NCBI RefSeq assembly: GCF_000176515.1
Contig: NZ_ADAQ01000008.1
Coordinates: 124,001-188,000, forward strand
DNA from: Grimontia hollisae CIP 101886
Lineage (GTDB): Bacteria; Pseudomonadota; Gammaproteobacteria; Enterobacterales; Vibrionaceae
Direction of reading: 5' to 3'
Length of the DNA stretch: 64,000 bases
This document shows positions 19,807 through 28,342 of this stretch, piece after piece (within the stretch, counting starts at the first letter, position 1; every line of letters begins with the position of its first letter). A model generated the notes under the pieces. The model saw nothing but the letters and a program-made list of their open reading frames with translations. It was not told where the DNA came from and did no database searches. Both the position numbers and the translations under genes were made by a program.

Positions 19807-21183
19807 ATGGAGCAGTTTGTACAAGCCTCTGACCCTACCTATCTGCTGACTGTCGCCGCACTTGCTATCGCCGCGCTGTTGGTTCTGATCATCAAAATGA
19901 AAGTTCACGCTTTCGTGTCACTGACCGTTGTCAGCCTGGGTACGGCTCTTGCGACCGGCGTCGCGTCTGAAAAAGTGGTCCCGACGATGATGGGCGGCTT
20001 TGGCGGCACCCTCGCTTCTGTTGCCCTGTTGGTTGGCCTGGGTGCCATGATAGGTAAAGTGCTGGAAGTGACTGGTGGCGCAAAAGTGCTGGCAGATACC
20101 CTGATCGGCCGCTTTGGTGAAGACAAAGCCCCGTTTGCGTTGGGTGTGGCGTCACTGATGTTTGGTTTCCCCATCTTCTTTGATGCTGGCCTTGTGGTGA
20201 TGATGCCTATCATCCTGAGCGTCGCAGCACGCTTTGGTGGTTCGCCACTGAAGTATGCATTGCCTGCAGCGGGTGCATTTGCCGTAATGCACGGTTTTGT
20301 ACCGCCGCACCCGGGCCCGGTTGCGGCGGCGGAGTTTTTAGGCGCGAACATCGGCCTGCTGTTGGTAGTCGGTATCCTGGTTTCAATCCCTACCTGGTAC
20401 GTCGGTGCATATCTGTTTGGCCTGTATGCAGGCAAGAAATTCGACATCCCACTGTCAAAAGCGTTCTTCAACAGCGACACCGTGGTGGATGAAAACAAAC
20501 TGCCGAAATTTGCCACTGTCATGGGTATTCTGGTGCTGCCGGTTCTGCTGATCTGTCTTGACACCGTTGTACACACCCTGTCTGTGGCTGGCGTGATTGA
20601 CGGCAAAACACCGCTGGTTGAATTCCTGCGTATGCTGGGTAAAACCCCGGTAGCCCTGCTGATCACCCTGCTTGTCTGTCTGGCAGTATTTGCCAAAGAC
20701 TATGGCATGGCAAAACTGGAAAAACTGTGTGGTGATTCTCTGGCACCTATCTGTGGCGTCGTACTGGTGACCGGTGCCGGTGGTATGTTTGGTGGTGTGT
20801 TGCGCGCAAGTGGTATTGGTGATGCACTGGCAGGTGCACTGACAGATACCGGCATGCCGATTATCGTTGCCGCTTTTGTCATTGCTACCTGTTTACGTGT
20901 AGCGCAGGGTTCTGCAACCGTTTCACTGACCACCACTGCAGCGCTGATTGCGCCAGTAGTGGCAGCAACCACTGGCCTGAGCGAATTGGATCTGTGCTTT
21001 ATCGTGATTGCTATCGCGGCGGGTGCAACGGTACTGTCCCACTTCAACGATTCCGGTTTCTGGCTGGTTTCACGTCTGCTGGATATGGACGAGAAAACCA
21101 CACTGAAAACCTGGACCGTGATGGAAACGTTGCTTGGCGGTATCGCATTTATTATCGTCGCAACACTGAGCTTTATTCTTTAG
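19807..21183 (+). CDS. gntT: Gluconate:H+ symporter, GntP family
   Basis: 458 residues from the ATG at 19807 (AGGTG upstream; a GTG three codons earlier is also in frame). About 12-14 hydrophobic segments are visible. Family sequences include FGFPIFFDAGLVVMMPI and HGFVPPHPGPVAAAEFLGAN, and the C-terminal SHFNDSGFWLVSRLL motif. It imports gluconate across the inner membrane. Followed after 9 bases by eda, so uptake and the last Entner-Doudoroff step are co-transcribed. Confidence 0.93.
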   Translation: MEQFVQASDPTYLLTVAALAIAALLVLIIKMKVHAFVSLTVVSLGTALATGVASEKVVPTMMGGFGGTLASVALLVGLGAMIGKVLEVTGGAKVLADTLIGRFGEDKAPFALGVASLMFGFPIFFDAGLVVMMPIILSVAARFGGSPLKYALPAAGAFAVMHGFVPPHPGPVAAAEFLGANIGLLLVVGILVSIPTWYVGAYLFGLYAGKKFDIPLSKAFFNSDTVVDENKLPKFATVMGILVLPVLLICLDTVVHTLSVAGVIDGKTPLVEFLRMLGKTPVALLITLLVCLAVFAKDYGMAKLEKLCGDSLAPICGVVLVTGAGGMFGGVLRASGIGDALAGALTDTGMPIIVAAFVIATCLRVAQGSATVSLTTTAALIAPVVAATTGLSELDLCFIVIAIAAGATVLSHFNDSGFWLVSRLLDMDEKTTLKTWTVMETLLGGIAFIIVATLSFIL

Positions 21184-21192
21184 AGGTTAACC

Positions 21193-21816
21193 ATGAAGAC
21201 CCTTGAACAACGTCTGCAAGCGATCAAAATCGTCCCGGTCATTGCCATCAATGATGTCGCGCATGCGCTGCCACTGGCAAAAGTCCTGGTGGAAAACGGC
21301 TTGCCTTGTGCAGAGGTGACTTTCCGTACTGACGCCGCGGCCGAGTCTATCCGCGTGATGCGTGAAGCCTATCCCGATCTCTTGATTGGTGCCGGCACCG
21401 TACTGACCACTGAGCAAGTTGATATGGCTATCGATGCCGGTGTGGACTTCATCGTCAGCCCTGGTTTTAACCCAACCACAGTGAAATATTGCCAGCAGCG
21501 CAATGTCGCGATCGTACCGGGCGTCAACAACCCAAGCCTGGTTGAACAAGCCATGGAAATGGGACTGAAAACGCTGAAGTTTTTCCCGGCAGAACCGTCT
21601 GGCGGCGTGAATATGCTCAAAGCCCTGACCGCGGTGTATCCGGTGAACTTTATGCCAACAGGCGGCATTAACCCAGCCAATGTCGGTGACTACCTGAATG
21701 TGAAAAGCGTGGTCGCGTGCGGCGGTACCTGGATGGTGCCGACGGACCTGATGGACAAAGGCGACTGGGATGGCCTGGCGGCACTGGTGAAAGGTGTGGC
21801 AGACCTACTGGCATAA
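21193..21816 (+). CDS. eda: KDPG/KHG aldolase
   Basis: 207 residues, a TIM-barrel class I aldolase. The catalytic Glu is in LPCAEVTFRTDAA and the Schiff-base Lys in TLKFFPAEPSGG; IGAGTVLT and the phosphate-binding MPTGGINPAN are also present. It splits KDPG into pyruvate and glyceraldehyde 3-phosphate. The last gene of gntT-eda. The flagellar locus starts directly beyond its terminator. Confidence 0.97.
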   Translation: MKTLEQRLQAIKIVPVIAINDVAHALPLAKVLVENGLPCAEVTFRTDAAAESIRVMREAYPDLLIGAGTVLTTEQVDMAIDAGVDFIVSPGFNPTTVKYCQQRNVAIVPGVNNPSLVEQAMEMGLKTLKFFPAEPSGGVNMLKALTAVYPVNFMPTGGINPANVGDYLNVKSVVACGGTWMVPTDLMDKGDWDGLAALVKGVADLLA

Positions 21817-21832
21817 TCCCCGAAAATAAATA

Positions 21833-21862
21833 AGCCGGGTCCCGGACAGGGACCCGGCTTTC
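21833..21862. terminator. Terminator between convergent eda and fliB
   Basis: 11-bp perfect stem AGCCGGGTCCC / GGGACCCGGCT with a 5-base loop, then TTCTTTT on the plus strand and a weaker T-rich run on the minus strand. It closes eda and possibly the lateral flagellar late operon. Confidence 0.8.
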
Positions 21863-21875
21863 TTTTAGGTGGGGC

Positions 21876-23069
21876 CTAGGCTGAGCTGCGTTCACTCACT
21901 TTCAGTAACATCAGCGGCAGCATCGCCGCATCCACATCCAGTTTTTCTTTCAGGGTATCCAGCGCTTTGGGGAAGTTTCCGCCATGGCTGCGCGCACGGT
22001 GAAAACTTTGCACAACCAGCACCAGATCGTCATCGGTCAGCGGGGTTTCCGCTGCCATTAACATCAATGCCCCACGAAGATAGAAGAAATCCACAATGAT
22101 TTGGCTGAACTGTTCATACATGTTGTCAGCCGGAAAATCCAACTGGTACATCTGGTAAATAAAGTAATTTATCCATACGTGCTCATGCTCAGCCATGTAC
22201 GCCTGATAATGGCCGTTAAACCCTTTTTCCAGCACCGCCTGTTGCTGGGAAATATTGTCACCCACGCCTGCCAGCGCTGCTTTCATGCGCTGATGGATTT
22301 TACTCAGGCGCGCCAATACCTGCGGTTTTTGCTCAAGCACATTGAGTGCAAACAAGGCGTTGTAGCCTTTTAGCAGGTACGATGCGTGTAACTGGGTCGC
22401 TGTCGGCAGGTCAGCATAAAACCCAGCAATCTCACCGCTCTGGATCTGGGCAATCACCTGCTCAAACACGTCTGTGCGCTGTTCAGGCGCACTCTGTGCC
22501 AGCTGTTTCAATGCCAAACCAAAGGTGAACAGACGTTGCTCCAGCGCCATGCTGGTATCAGACAACAACAGCACAAACAACTCACGCACGGCGTCATAAC
22601 AATCGGGACGCACATAGGGCCTCGGTTTGAATGCGGGATCCTGAGTAACCTGGGTATCAAATGTCATCGCATCAGGGTTCAGCAACGCTTGCCGTACCGC
22701 TTCCGGACAAGACAGGGTGAGGTTTTTTTGTACCTGATCGCCACGCACTTTCTCCAGACGCGGATAGGTCTTACAGGTATGCGACAGCCGCGCATGTCCG
22801 TGTGTCGCATGCACCTCACACAAGCCATTTTCCATACGAAACGGGCAATTCCCCTGTGCATCGAGCTTAATTCTGGCATAACCCGCTTTTCCTCGGGTGC
22901 GTTCAATTGCCTGTGACGACTTAGCCTTAAACGCACTTTTCCGGGTCATAAAAATATACGTTCCCCGGTCGATGTTCACAGTCCAACTGTGGCAACAGTG
23001 ATCTTCGCAATCCGACCCAATGCAGGAGAAGGTGTCATAGAATTTTGGAGTTACCGTGTACTTGTTCAT
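21876..23069 (-). CDS. fliB: Flagellin lysine-N-methylase FliB
   Basis: 397 residues. The N-terminus holds the FliB cysteine set: C16, C21, C25, C26 (CIGSDCEDHCC), then C75, C84, C99 and C121. Such Cys are thought to bind a metal or iron-sulfur cluster. FliB methylates surface lysines of flagellin in Salmonella and relatives. The ATG overlaps the stop of the lateral motB (lafU) gene by 4 bases, so it is the translationally coupled last gene of the lafBCDEFSTU operon. The lysine-rich lateral flagellins encoded nearby are the obvious substrates (inference). The 260-residue C-terminal part has no motif I recognise. Confidence 0.85.
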   Translation of the reverse strand: MNKYTVTPKFYDTFSCIGSDCEDHCCHSWTVNIDRGTYIFMTRKSAFKAKSSQAIERTRGKAGYARIKLDAQGNCPFRMENGLCEVHATHGHARLSHTCKTYPRLEKVRGDQVQKNLTLSCPEAVRQALLNPDAMTFDTQVTQDPAFKPRPYVRPDCYDAVRELFVLLLSDTSMALEQRLFTFGLALKQLAQSAPEQRTDVFEQVIAQIQSGEIAGFYADLPTATQLHASYLLKGYNALFALNVLEQKPQVLARLSKIHQRMKAALAGVGDNISQQQAVLEKGFNGHYQAYMAEHEHVWINYFIYQMYQLDFPADNMYEQFSQIIVDFFYLRGALMLMAAETPLTDDDLVLVVQSFHRARSHGGNFPKALDTLKEKLDVDAAMLPLMLLKVSERSSA

Positions 23070-24088
23070 GACTGTGTCATCGCCTTTAATCGGGAAACTG
23101 GCGCATTGTCCAACGCAAATTGCTTGGCACTTTTCACCGCTTCACCATGTTCATTGATGCTGTTGGGCAACGCAGGAACAGTGCCAAACAAACGCACCAG
23201 TTGCTCATCAGCCTCTTTTGTTAACACCATAATTTCTATCCGGCGGTTTTTACCGCTTTGCGGGTCAGCCTCATCCAGCAGGGTACGGTCGGCCATCGCG
23301 ACCACCTGTAGCACCTGTTGCTGAGGCAATCCCGATCCCACCATCACCTGACGGGCTTTTAAGGCACGATCCCCCGATAATTCCCAGTTGGAATACGCTT
23401 GGGTACTAAACACTGTCGAATCTGTGTGGCCGCTGATAATCAAACGGTTTTGTATTTTTCCCAGCTTTGGCGACAGCGCGTAGAGTATGTCTTCAAAAAA
23501 CGGCGTCATCTGGGCACTGCCCCGCTGGAACATCACGTTCCGTTTACTGTCCTGAATTTGAATACGCAGCCCCTGAGGCACAACGTCAAGGTGGATGTTT
23601 TCCATCGCATCCAGCGACGCCACAATCTCTTTCAATGCAATAGCCAACCCACTCAACTGCGCGGCATTCAGATACTGCCCCTCCATCACAGACATGGCGT
23701 TTTCCCCCTGTCCCGCGTTATTGCCTTTCTCCCCCTGCGGCACCTGCTCATGCAGAGAGTTACCGAGCTCACTTGTCCCACTGAGCGTCGAATTGATCGG
23801 GTTCTCAAACGGCGACGCCTCACCACCAAAATCAATCGGGAATGGGCTATTTCGAATATCGAACAGGTTGTCGATGCTTTCAAAGATAGTACTTTGCTGC
23901 AAACGGTACTGGATTTCTTCCCGCTCTTCCTTTGAGGTGATTTCCATGATCCAAAGCACCATAAAAAAAGCCATCATCGCAATTGCAAAGTCAGCGAAAG
24001 CCACTTTCCATGCGCCGCCGTGGTGATCATCATGATCGCCATGTTTCTTCTTTTTGATAATGATGACGTGTTGCTTATCGTGGGCCAT
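23066..24088 (-). CDS. lafU: Lateral flagellar stator protein MotB (LafU)
   Basis: 340 residues. A basic, His-rich cytoplasmic N-terminus is followed by the single membrane helix WKVAFADFAIAMMAFFMVLW, in which D33 is the proton-carrying Asp (E. coli D32). The C-terminal OmpA-like peptidoglycan-binding domain has LIISGHTDSTVF and SGDRALKARQVMV and ends QSGKNRRIEIMV. Similarity to E. coli MotB and to LafU suggests proton drive, not the sodium type of the polar PomB. It follows lafT by 3 bases and overlaps fliB. Confidence 0.94.
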   Translation of the reverse strand: MAHDKQHVIIIKKKKHGDHDDHHGGAWKVAFADFAIAMMAFFMVLWIMEITSKEEREEIQYRLQQSTIFESIDNLFDIRNSPFPIDFGGEASPFENPINSTLSGTSELGNSLHEQVPQGEKGNNAGQGENAMSVMEGQYLNAAQLSGLAIALKEIVASLDAMENIHLDVVPQGLRIQIQDSKRNVMFQRGSAQMTPFFEDILYALSPKLGKIQNRLIISGHTDSTVFSTQAYSNWELSGDRALKARQVMVGSGLPQQQVLQVVAMADRTLLDEADPQSGKNRRIEIMVLTKEADEQLVRLFGTVPALPNSINEHGEAVKSAKQFALDNAPVSRLKAMTQS

Positions 24089-24091
24089 GGC

Positions 24092-24940
24092 TCAGTCTCT
24101 CACCATCCACTGTTCCATCTCAGAGAACGATGGTTTGTACTCGCTATACAGCAAACGACGACCCGAATCCAATGCCAGAATCGTGGGTTTGCCCTGCGCC
24201 TGCGCCACTAAAATCGTCGCAACCATACGCAGCGCCAACATCTCTTTTTTCACCAAACCCGTGATACTGGATGACAACGGGTCAAACACGCCATACGCCA
24301 TCAACACCCCGAAGAACGTCCCGACCAGTGCCGCTGCCACCTTCACACCAATCAATGTCAACGGACCACCAATATTTTGCATGGTGACGACAATCCCCAG
24401 TACCGCCGCCACGATACCGAAGCCCGGCATCGCCTCACCGGTTTTGGTCAGCGCTTTGGAAGGGCGCATCAAGTCTGCTTCCAGCGCTTCCATCTCCAGC
24501 TCCAGCGCCGCTTCCAGATCGTGATGGGTCATTTTTCCCATCGCCAGGGTACGCAAATTATCTGTAATAAATGGCAATAAAATGGGCGACTTCACCACAT
24601 TCGGATAGCGCGAAAAAATGTCACTGCTCTCTGGATTTTCAATATGATCATCAAGCTTTTTCATGCCATCTTTACGCACCACTTCCAGCAACTCATACAT
24701 CAGTTGCAGCACGGATTTATAGAAATCATCGCCGTAAGGCTTCCCCATCAGCATCTTGAGGCGGGTCAGGATATTTTTCAGCACATAAGGGGGATTGGCG
24801 ATCACCATCGCCCCCAGTGCCGCGCCCAAAATGATGACAAATTCCGGCGGCTGCCACAGCGCAGCGATTTTGCCTGTCGCCATCACATAGCCGCCCATTA
24901 CCGTGGCAAAAACAACAACAAACCCCAGTATTACCTGCAT
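24092..24940 (-). CDS. lafT: Lateral flagellar stator protein MotA (LafT)
   Basis: 282 residues (E. coli MotA 295). Four hydrophobic segments are visible, with a large cytoplasmic loop between the second and third that includes RKDGMKKLDDHIENPESSDIF. The third and fourth segments include PGFGIVAAVLGIVVTM and ALVGTFFGVLMAYGVFDP. With LafU it forms the ion channel that drives the lateral motor in the inner membrane. Order sigma-28, motA, motB is as in laf operons of Vibrio and Aeromonas. Confidence 0.94.
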   Translation of the reverse strand: MQVILGFVVVFATVMGGYVMATGKIAALWQPPEFVIILGAALGAMVIANPPYVLKNILTRLKMLMGKPYGDDFYKSVLQLMYELLEVVRKDGMKKLDDHIENPESSDIFSRYPNVVKSPILLPFITDNLRTLAMGKMTHHDLEAALELEMEALEADLMRPSKALTKTGEAMPGFGIVAAVLGIVVTMQNIGGPLTLIGVKVAAALVGTFFGVLMAYGVFDPLSSSITGLVKKEMLALRMVATILVAQAQGKPTILALDSGRRLLYSEYKPSFSEMEQWMVRD

Positions 24941-24954
24941 AAAAAGTGACTCCG

Positions 24955-25707
24955 CTATACCAACTGCCAGTCAGACAGTTTCTGATTAAGGGTCGCCAAT
25001 GCTTTTTTCTGGATCTGGCAGATCCGGGCTTCCGTGAGATCCAGCACCAGCGCAATCTCCTTCATGCTCATTTCATGCTCAAAGTAAAAGCTCAGGACGA
25101 TTTGCTCGCGTTCTGTCAGCGTCGCCAGTGCCGCTTTCAGTGCGACCGCCAGCTTTTCTTTTTCTATGTGATCGCAATACACTGCCAATCCCGGTATCGC
25201 GATATTATCTTCCTGCATCGATTCAAAACTGTGTGGCCGTTCCGCCTCATAATCCAGACGCAGCTGACGCACATCGCTGACAGACATCTCCATCGCCTGT
25301 GCCAGTTCCGGATCGGTCGGCGCACGCCCCAGAGTCTTCGCCACCTCCCGTTCTTTTTCACACAGTTGGTGGGTTTTCTGGCGAAGCTGGCGAGATCGCC
25401 AGTCTAAACGGCGCATTTCATCTAACAGCGCACCACGAATACGCGGCACCGCCAGCTTTTTCAGCCCACCTTCATCTTCCTCCGGATACCGGCGAATCGT
25501 TTCCAGCAGTGCCATCAGGCCGATCTGCTCCATGTCATCCCGGTTCATCACCACATCAGCCTGAATTGCCAGATGGTTCACCACCCGTTTAACCAGACCA
25601 GAGAGTTGCATCAACAGACGTTTTTCCCGGATTTTGCTGCCTACCTGATGCTGCTGATACGCGTGCAGTCCCACGGAAGACACTTCATTCATCATCAACA
25701 TACTCAC
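24955..25707 (-). CDS. lafS: Lateral flagellar sigma-28 factor (LafS)
   Basis: 250 residues, a FliA-type sigma factor. Region 2 includes DDMEQIGLMALLETIRRYP and GALLDEMRRLDW. Region 3 has EREVAKTLGRAPTDPELA. Region 4 carries ALATLTEREQIVLSFYFEHEMSMKEIALVL and a C-terminal helix-turn-helix EARICQIQKKAL. It directs RNA polymerase to late lateral genes such as flagellin and is opposed by FlgM (44348-44626). The gene lies within the late operon, so a sigma-54/LafK promoter upstream of lafB should drive it first. Confidence 0.94.
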   Translation of the reverse strand: MSMLMMNEVSSVGLHAYQQHQVGSKIREKRLLMQLSGLVKRVVNHLAIQADVVMNRDDMEQIGLMALLETIRRYPEEDEGGLKKLAVPRIRGALLDEMRRLDWRSRQLRQKTHQLCEKEREVAKTLGRAPTDPELAQAMEMSVSDVRQLRLDYEAERPHSFESMQEDNIAIPGLAVYCDHIEKEKLAVALKAALATLTEREQIVLSFYFEHEMSMKEIALVLDLTEARICQIQKKALATLNQKLSDWQLV

Positions 25708-25710
25708 CCC

Positions 25711-26202
25711 TTACTGAATAACCATTTTGGTGATGAGTACGCGTTCCACGCCTTTGCCGCCGGTCATCTCATTCATCCGCTCCTGTAACGCGTTACGGAT
25801 GTCCTCCTCCAACGCAGGAAGCGCGCCTGCCTTCGACAGCTCATTAAAATGTTTCCCGTTGAGCAACTTCACCACGGTGTTACGCAGCACGGGCATCATG
25901 TCTTCCATCTTCTTGAGGTCATCTTCCTCATAACTCATCAACGACATTTCCAGCATCAGGTAATGCAAACGGGAACCGCCTTCCAAACTGACAACAAAAC
26001 GTGGCATAGAAAGAAACTTCGGCTTTTTCACCATCGCGGTCGGGGCAACCTCGGTTTCCTCCTTCACTTCGACGACACTTTCTTTCCATTGTGCATAAAA
26101 CAGCCAGCCACCCACGGCCAGCAGCAAAAAGACAACGCCTGCCACCACCACGATAAGGCGCGACTTAGATTTTGGTTGTTCTTCAAGTGCTGTATTGGTC
26201 AT
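25711..26202 (-). CDS. lafF: Lateral flagellar basal body protein FliL (LafF)
   Basis: 163 residues. One membrane helix near residues 16-36 (LIVVVAGVVFLLLAVGGWLFY) is followed by a periplasmic FliL domain containing SMPRFVVSLEG and MRNTVVKLL-type (here LRNTVVKLLNGK) and a conserved C-terminal VERVLITKMVIQ. FliL surrounds the stator and supports torque. It ends 3 bases before lafS. Confidence 0.88.
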   Translation of the reverse strand: MTNTALEEQPKSKSRLIVVVAGVVFLLLAVGGWLFYAQWKESVVEVKEETEVAPTAMVKKPKFLSMPRFVVSLEGGSRLHYLMLEMSLMSYEEDDLKKMEDMMPVLRNTVVKLLNGKHFNELSKAGALPALEEDIRNALQERMNEMTGGKGVERVLITKMVIQ

Positions 26203-26220
26203 ATCATGCTCTCAATCTGA

Positions 26221-27579
26221 TTAAACCACCGACGCATAGCGACCCAGATCGCTCATCGACGGCGTAGAAAAAGGGGATGATTCCTTCATTGGGTTACCCT
26301 TCACGGCGCGGTATTCTTGCTGCCCGCCCTGTGACTGGTCATGCCCTTGCTGCTGCGAACCACTCGACACAGACACATTTGCCAGTTGTAACTGGCTCTG
26401 TTCAATGTCAAGGCGAAGACGATCTGCATGCGTAAGCAGCGCTTCACGCAACTGCGGGTGCGCGGCTGCGATATGCACGTTCACTTTGTCGCCTTCTACG
26501 CGCAGGGTGATTTCCAGTTTGCCAAGCTCTGGCGGATCAAGCCGCACATGGGCGGTCTGGACAGCATCCTGCTGGTTAAACCGCAACCGGGCGCGTAACT
26601 GGTCAACCAGCTCACGTCCCCACTCCGGTTGAGAAATATCAACCGATGCGTCAAGCTGCTGCGCCGCGGTAGCCGGACTGGCGCCGGGTACCATGATCGC
26701 AGGGCGTGTTTGGGGTGATGGCTGAGGCGCCAGCCCTGGGGCTAACAGGCGCTCAGGGGCCGCGTCGTTCATCGTCACCGCCAAATCAGAGACCGGCAAC
26801 GCATTCAACGGCTGGGCGGCACGATCCCCCGACATCTCCCGTAGCAACGGGGCGATGTCTGCCCGATCTGCGCGCACCGCAGCATCCGCCATTGCCGTTG
26901 TCTGAACGTGTGTCTGCCCTTGCGGTTGCAGATGAAGCAGCTTCTGCGCCTGTGCAGGCAGACTCTCCGAAAACGGTTTACCGGCCCCGTCCAGCACACC
27001 CTGGCGAGACGACTGCCCCAGCGCGGTCAGCGCCTGTGTCAGCTCAGACACAGGCAGCGCCCCGTCAGCCACTTGCCCAAACAGACTTTCCAACGTCGCC
27101 AATGCTGGCGGCGGCACAGATACGCCGTTTGCTTTCAACTGGGTGTTCAGCGTCGCCACTAACGCTTCTGGCGTGATCCCACCGTGTTGCAGGTTCACTA
27201 TCCACTGGGCGATCTGTTCGCACTGCGGTGCAGCAAGAGCAGGAAACACCGTATCCAGTGCCGCTGACAGGGCATCCAGTTCTGATGCCTGCCACAGCGT
27301 ATCGCTGGCCGAGCTCTGTTCGAGTGCCCCCTCACCCTGTGGCACGCTGCCAGGCAACACAGTCGTTGGGGCGGAAGGCTGTTGCTCCGCACTGTGCGAC
27401 AGTTCTGCCCCCTGCGCAGCACCGTTTTGCGCCGCCAGCTCGCTGGCTTGCGCGTGATAGTTAACAGGTGTCGCTGCATTTCCTGTCTGTCCGCCAGTGA
27501 CAGCAGGACGGGCACTGATGGTTTTTCCACCGGCACTGGGCACAGTGGCAGCATTGGTGGCTGTAACAGAAATTTGCAT
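26221..27579 (-). CDS. lafE: Lateral hook-length control protein FliK (LafE)
   Basis: 452 residues. The first 300 are low-complexity, rich in Ala, Gln, Ser and Pro, as expected of the secreted ruler region. The C-terminal FliK domain (about residues 335-430) has ELVDQLRARLRFNQQDAV, VRLDPPELGKLEITL and a hydrophilic Gln/Gly/Ser tail. FliK measures hook length and switches export specificity through FlhB. It is encoded between lafD and lafF, as in other lateral loci. Confidence 0.88.
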   Translation of the reverse strand: MQISVTATNAATVPSAGGKTISARPAVTGGQTGNAATPVNYHAQASELAAQNGAAQGAELSHSAEQQPSAPTTVLPGSVPQGEGALEQSSASDTLWQASELDALSAALDTVFPALAAPQCEQIAQWIVNLQHGGITPEALVATLNTQLKANGVSVPPPALATLESLFGQVADGALPVSELTQALTALGQSSRQGVLDGAGKPFSESLPAQAQKLLHLQPQGQTHVQTTAMADAAVRADRADIAPLLREMSGDRAAQPLNALPVSDLAVTMNDAAPERLLAPGLAPQPSPQTRPAIMVPGASPATAAQQLDASVDISQPEWGRELVDQLRARLRFNQQDAVQTAHVRLDPPELGKLEITLRVEGDKVNVHIAAAHPQLREALLTHADRLRLDIEQSQLQLANVSVSSGSQQQGHDQSQGGQQEYRAVKGNPMKESSPFSTPSMSDLGRYASVV

Positions 27580-27589
27580 GTGAACTCAG

Positions 27590-27931
27590 TTACTCATGGT
27601 GTCCCAGATAAGCCATCACCCCCTGTTTTGTGGCTTCCTGTTGTGACAATTGAAGCCGAATACGTGCTTGCTCCTTTCGGCCCTCAGAAATCATGGTCGT
27701 ATAAAACGCATTCAACCGGGTCAATGCCGCCTTGGTGTCAGCATTCAGCGGTTGTTGTTTAAACCGGTGCAACGCCTCGGACAACTGGATATCCAGCGCG
27801 CCAAGCGCAGCCCAGTCCCCAGCATTGAGCGCCAGCTCAAACTGGGTATAAAGATGATCAAGCTGCTGCGCGGTGTCGGCGCCATTTGATGAAGCCCGGG
27901 GTGCAGAGACGGGACGTGTCATCGGGTTCAC
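27590..27931 (-). CDS. lafD: Lateral flagellar chaperone-like protein LafD (FliT-like)
   Basis: 113 residues, mainly helical. Its position just after fliS and before fliK is that of lafD in V. parahaemolyticus, which is regarded as FliT-like. The start overlaps the fliS stop by 4 bases. The first 20 residues are Pro/Ser-rich. The role is a likely export chaperone for the cap or another late substrate; the assignment rests mostly on position. Confidence 0.65.
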   Translation of the reverse strand: MNPMTRPVSAPRASSNGADTAQQLDHLYTQFELALNAGDWAALGALDIQLSEALHRFKQQPLNADTKAALTRLNAFYTTMISEGRKEQARIRLQLSQQEATKQGVMAYLGHHE

Positions 27932-28329
27932 TGTGCCACCTCAACTTTTTCCGGTTTCAGCACCACCCAACCTTCAAGGATTTGGGTGATCAGGTTGACC
28001 ACCTCATCAATGCCCGCCAGGTCATTTTTCAGGTTCGCCTCAAACAGGCGACGCCCACAGTAGTCGTACAGACGGTACAACTCCTGCGTCACCTCTCCGC
28101 CTTTTTCCGCATCCAGCACCACGCTCAGGCCGTTAAGGATGTCCAGGCATTTGGAAATGGTCATGCCTTTGTCTGACACCTGACCACGTTCCATATAGCC
28201 GCGTGCACGGCTGAGATTTTCCAGCAACCCTTCCAGCAACATCTGGATCAGACGGTGCGGGCTTGCCGACGCCGCCTGCGCATGGTTTTTCGAATGTTGG
28301 TAGGCACCCAGGCCTTCATCAATCATCAT
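27928..28329 (-). CDS. lafC: Flagellin export chaperone FliS (LafC)
   Basis: 133 residues. The FliS start ...GAYQHSKNHAQAASASPHRLIQMLLEGLLENLSRA matches the family (YxxxxxxxASPHxLIxMLxxG). FliS binds the disordered C-terminus of flagellin and prevents early polymerisation in the cytoplasm. It lies 13 bases after fliD and overlaps lafD. Confidence 0.93.
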   Translation of the reverse strand: MMIDEGLGAYQHSKNHAQAASASPHRLIQMLLEGLLENLSRARGYMERGQVSDKGMTISKCLDILNGLSVVLDAEKGGEVTQELYRLYDYCGRRLFEANLKNDLAGIDEVVNLITQILEGWVVLKPEKVEVAQ

Positions 28330-28342
28330 GGTATTACCTGCT

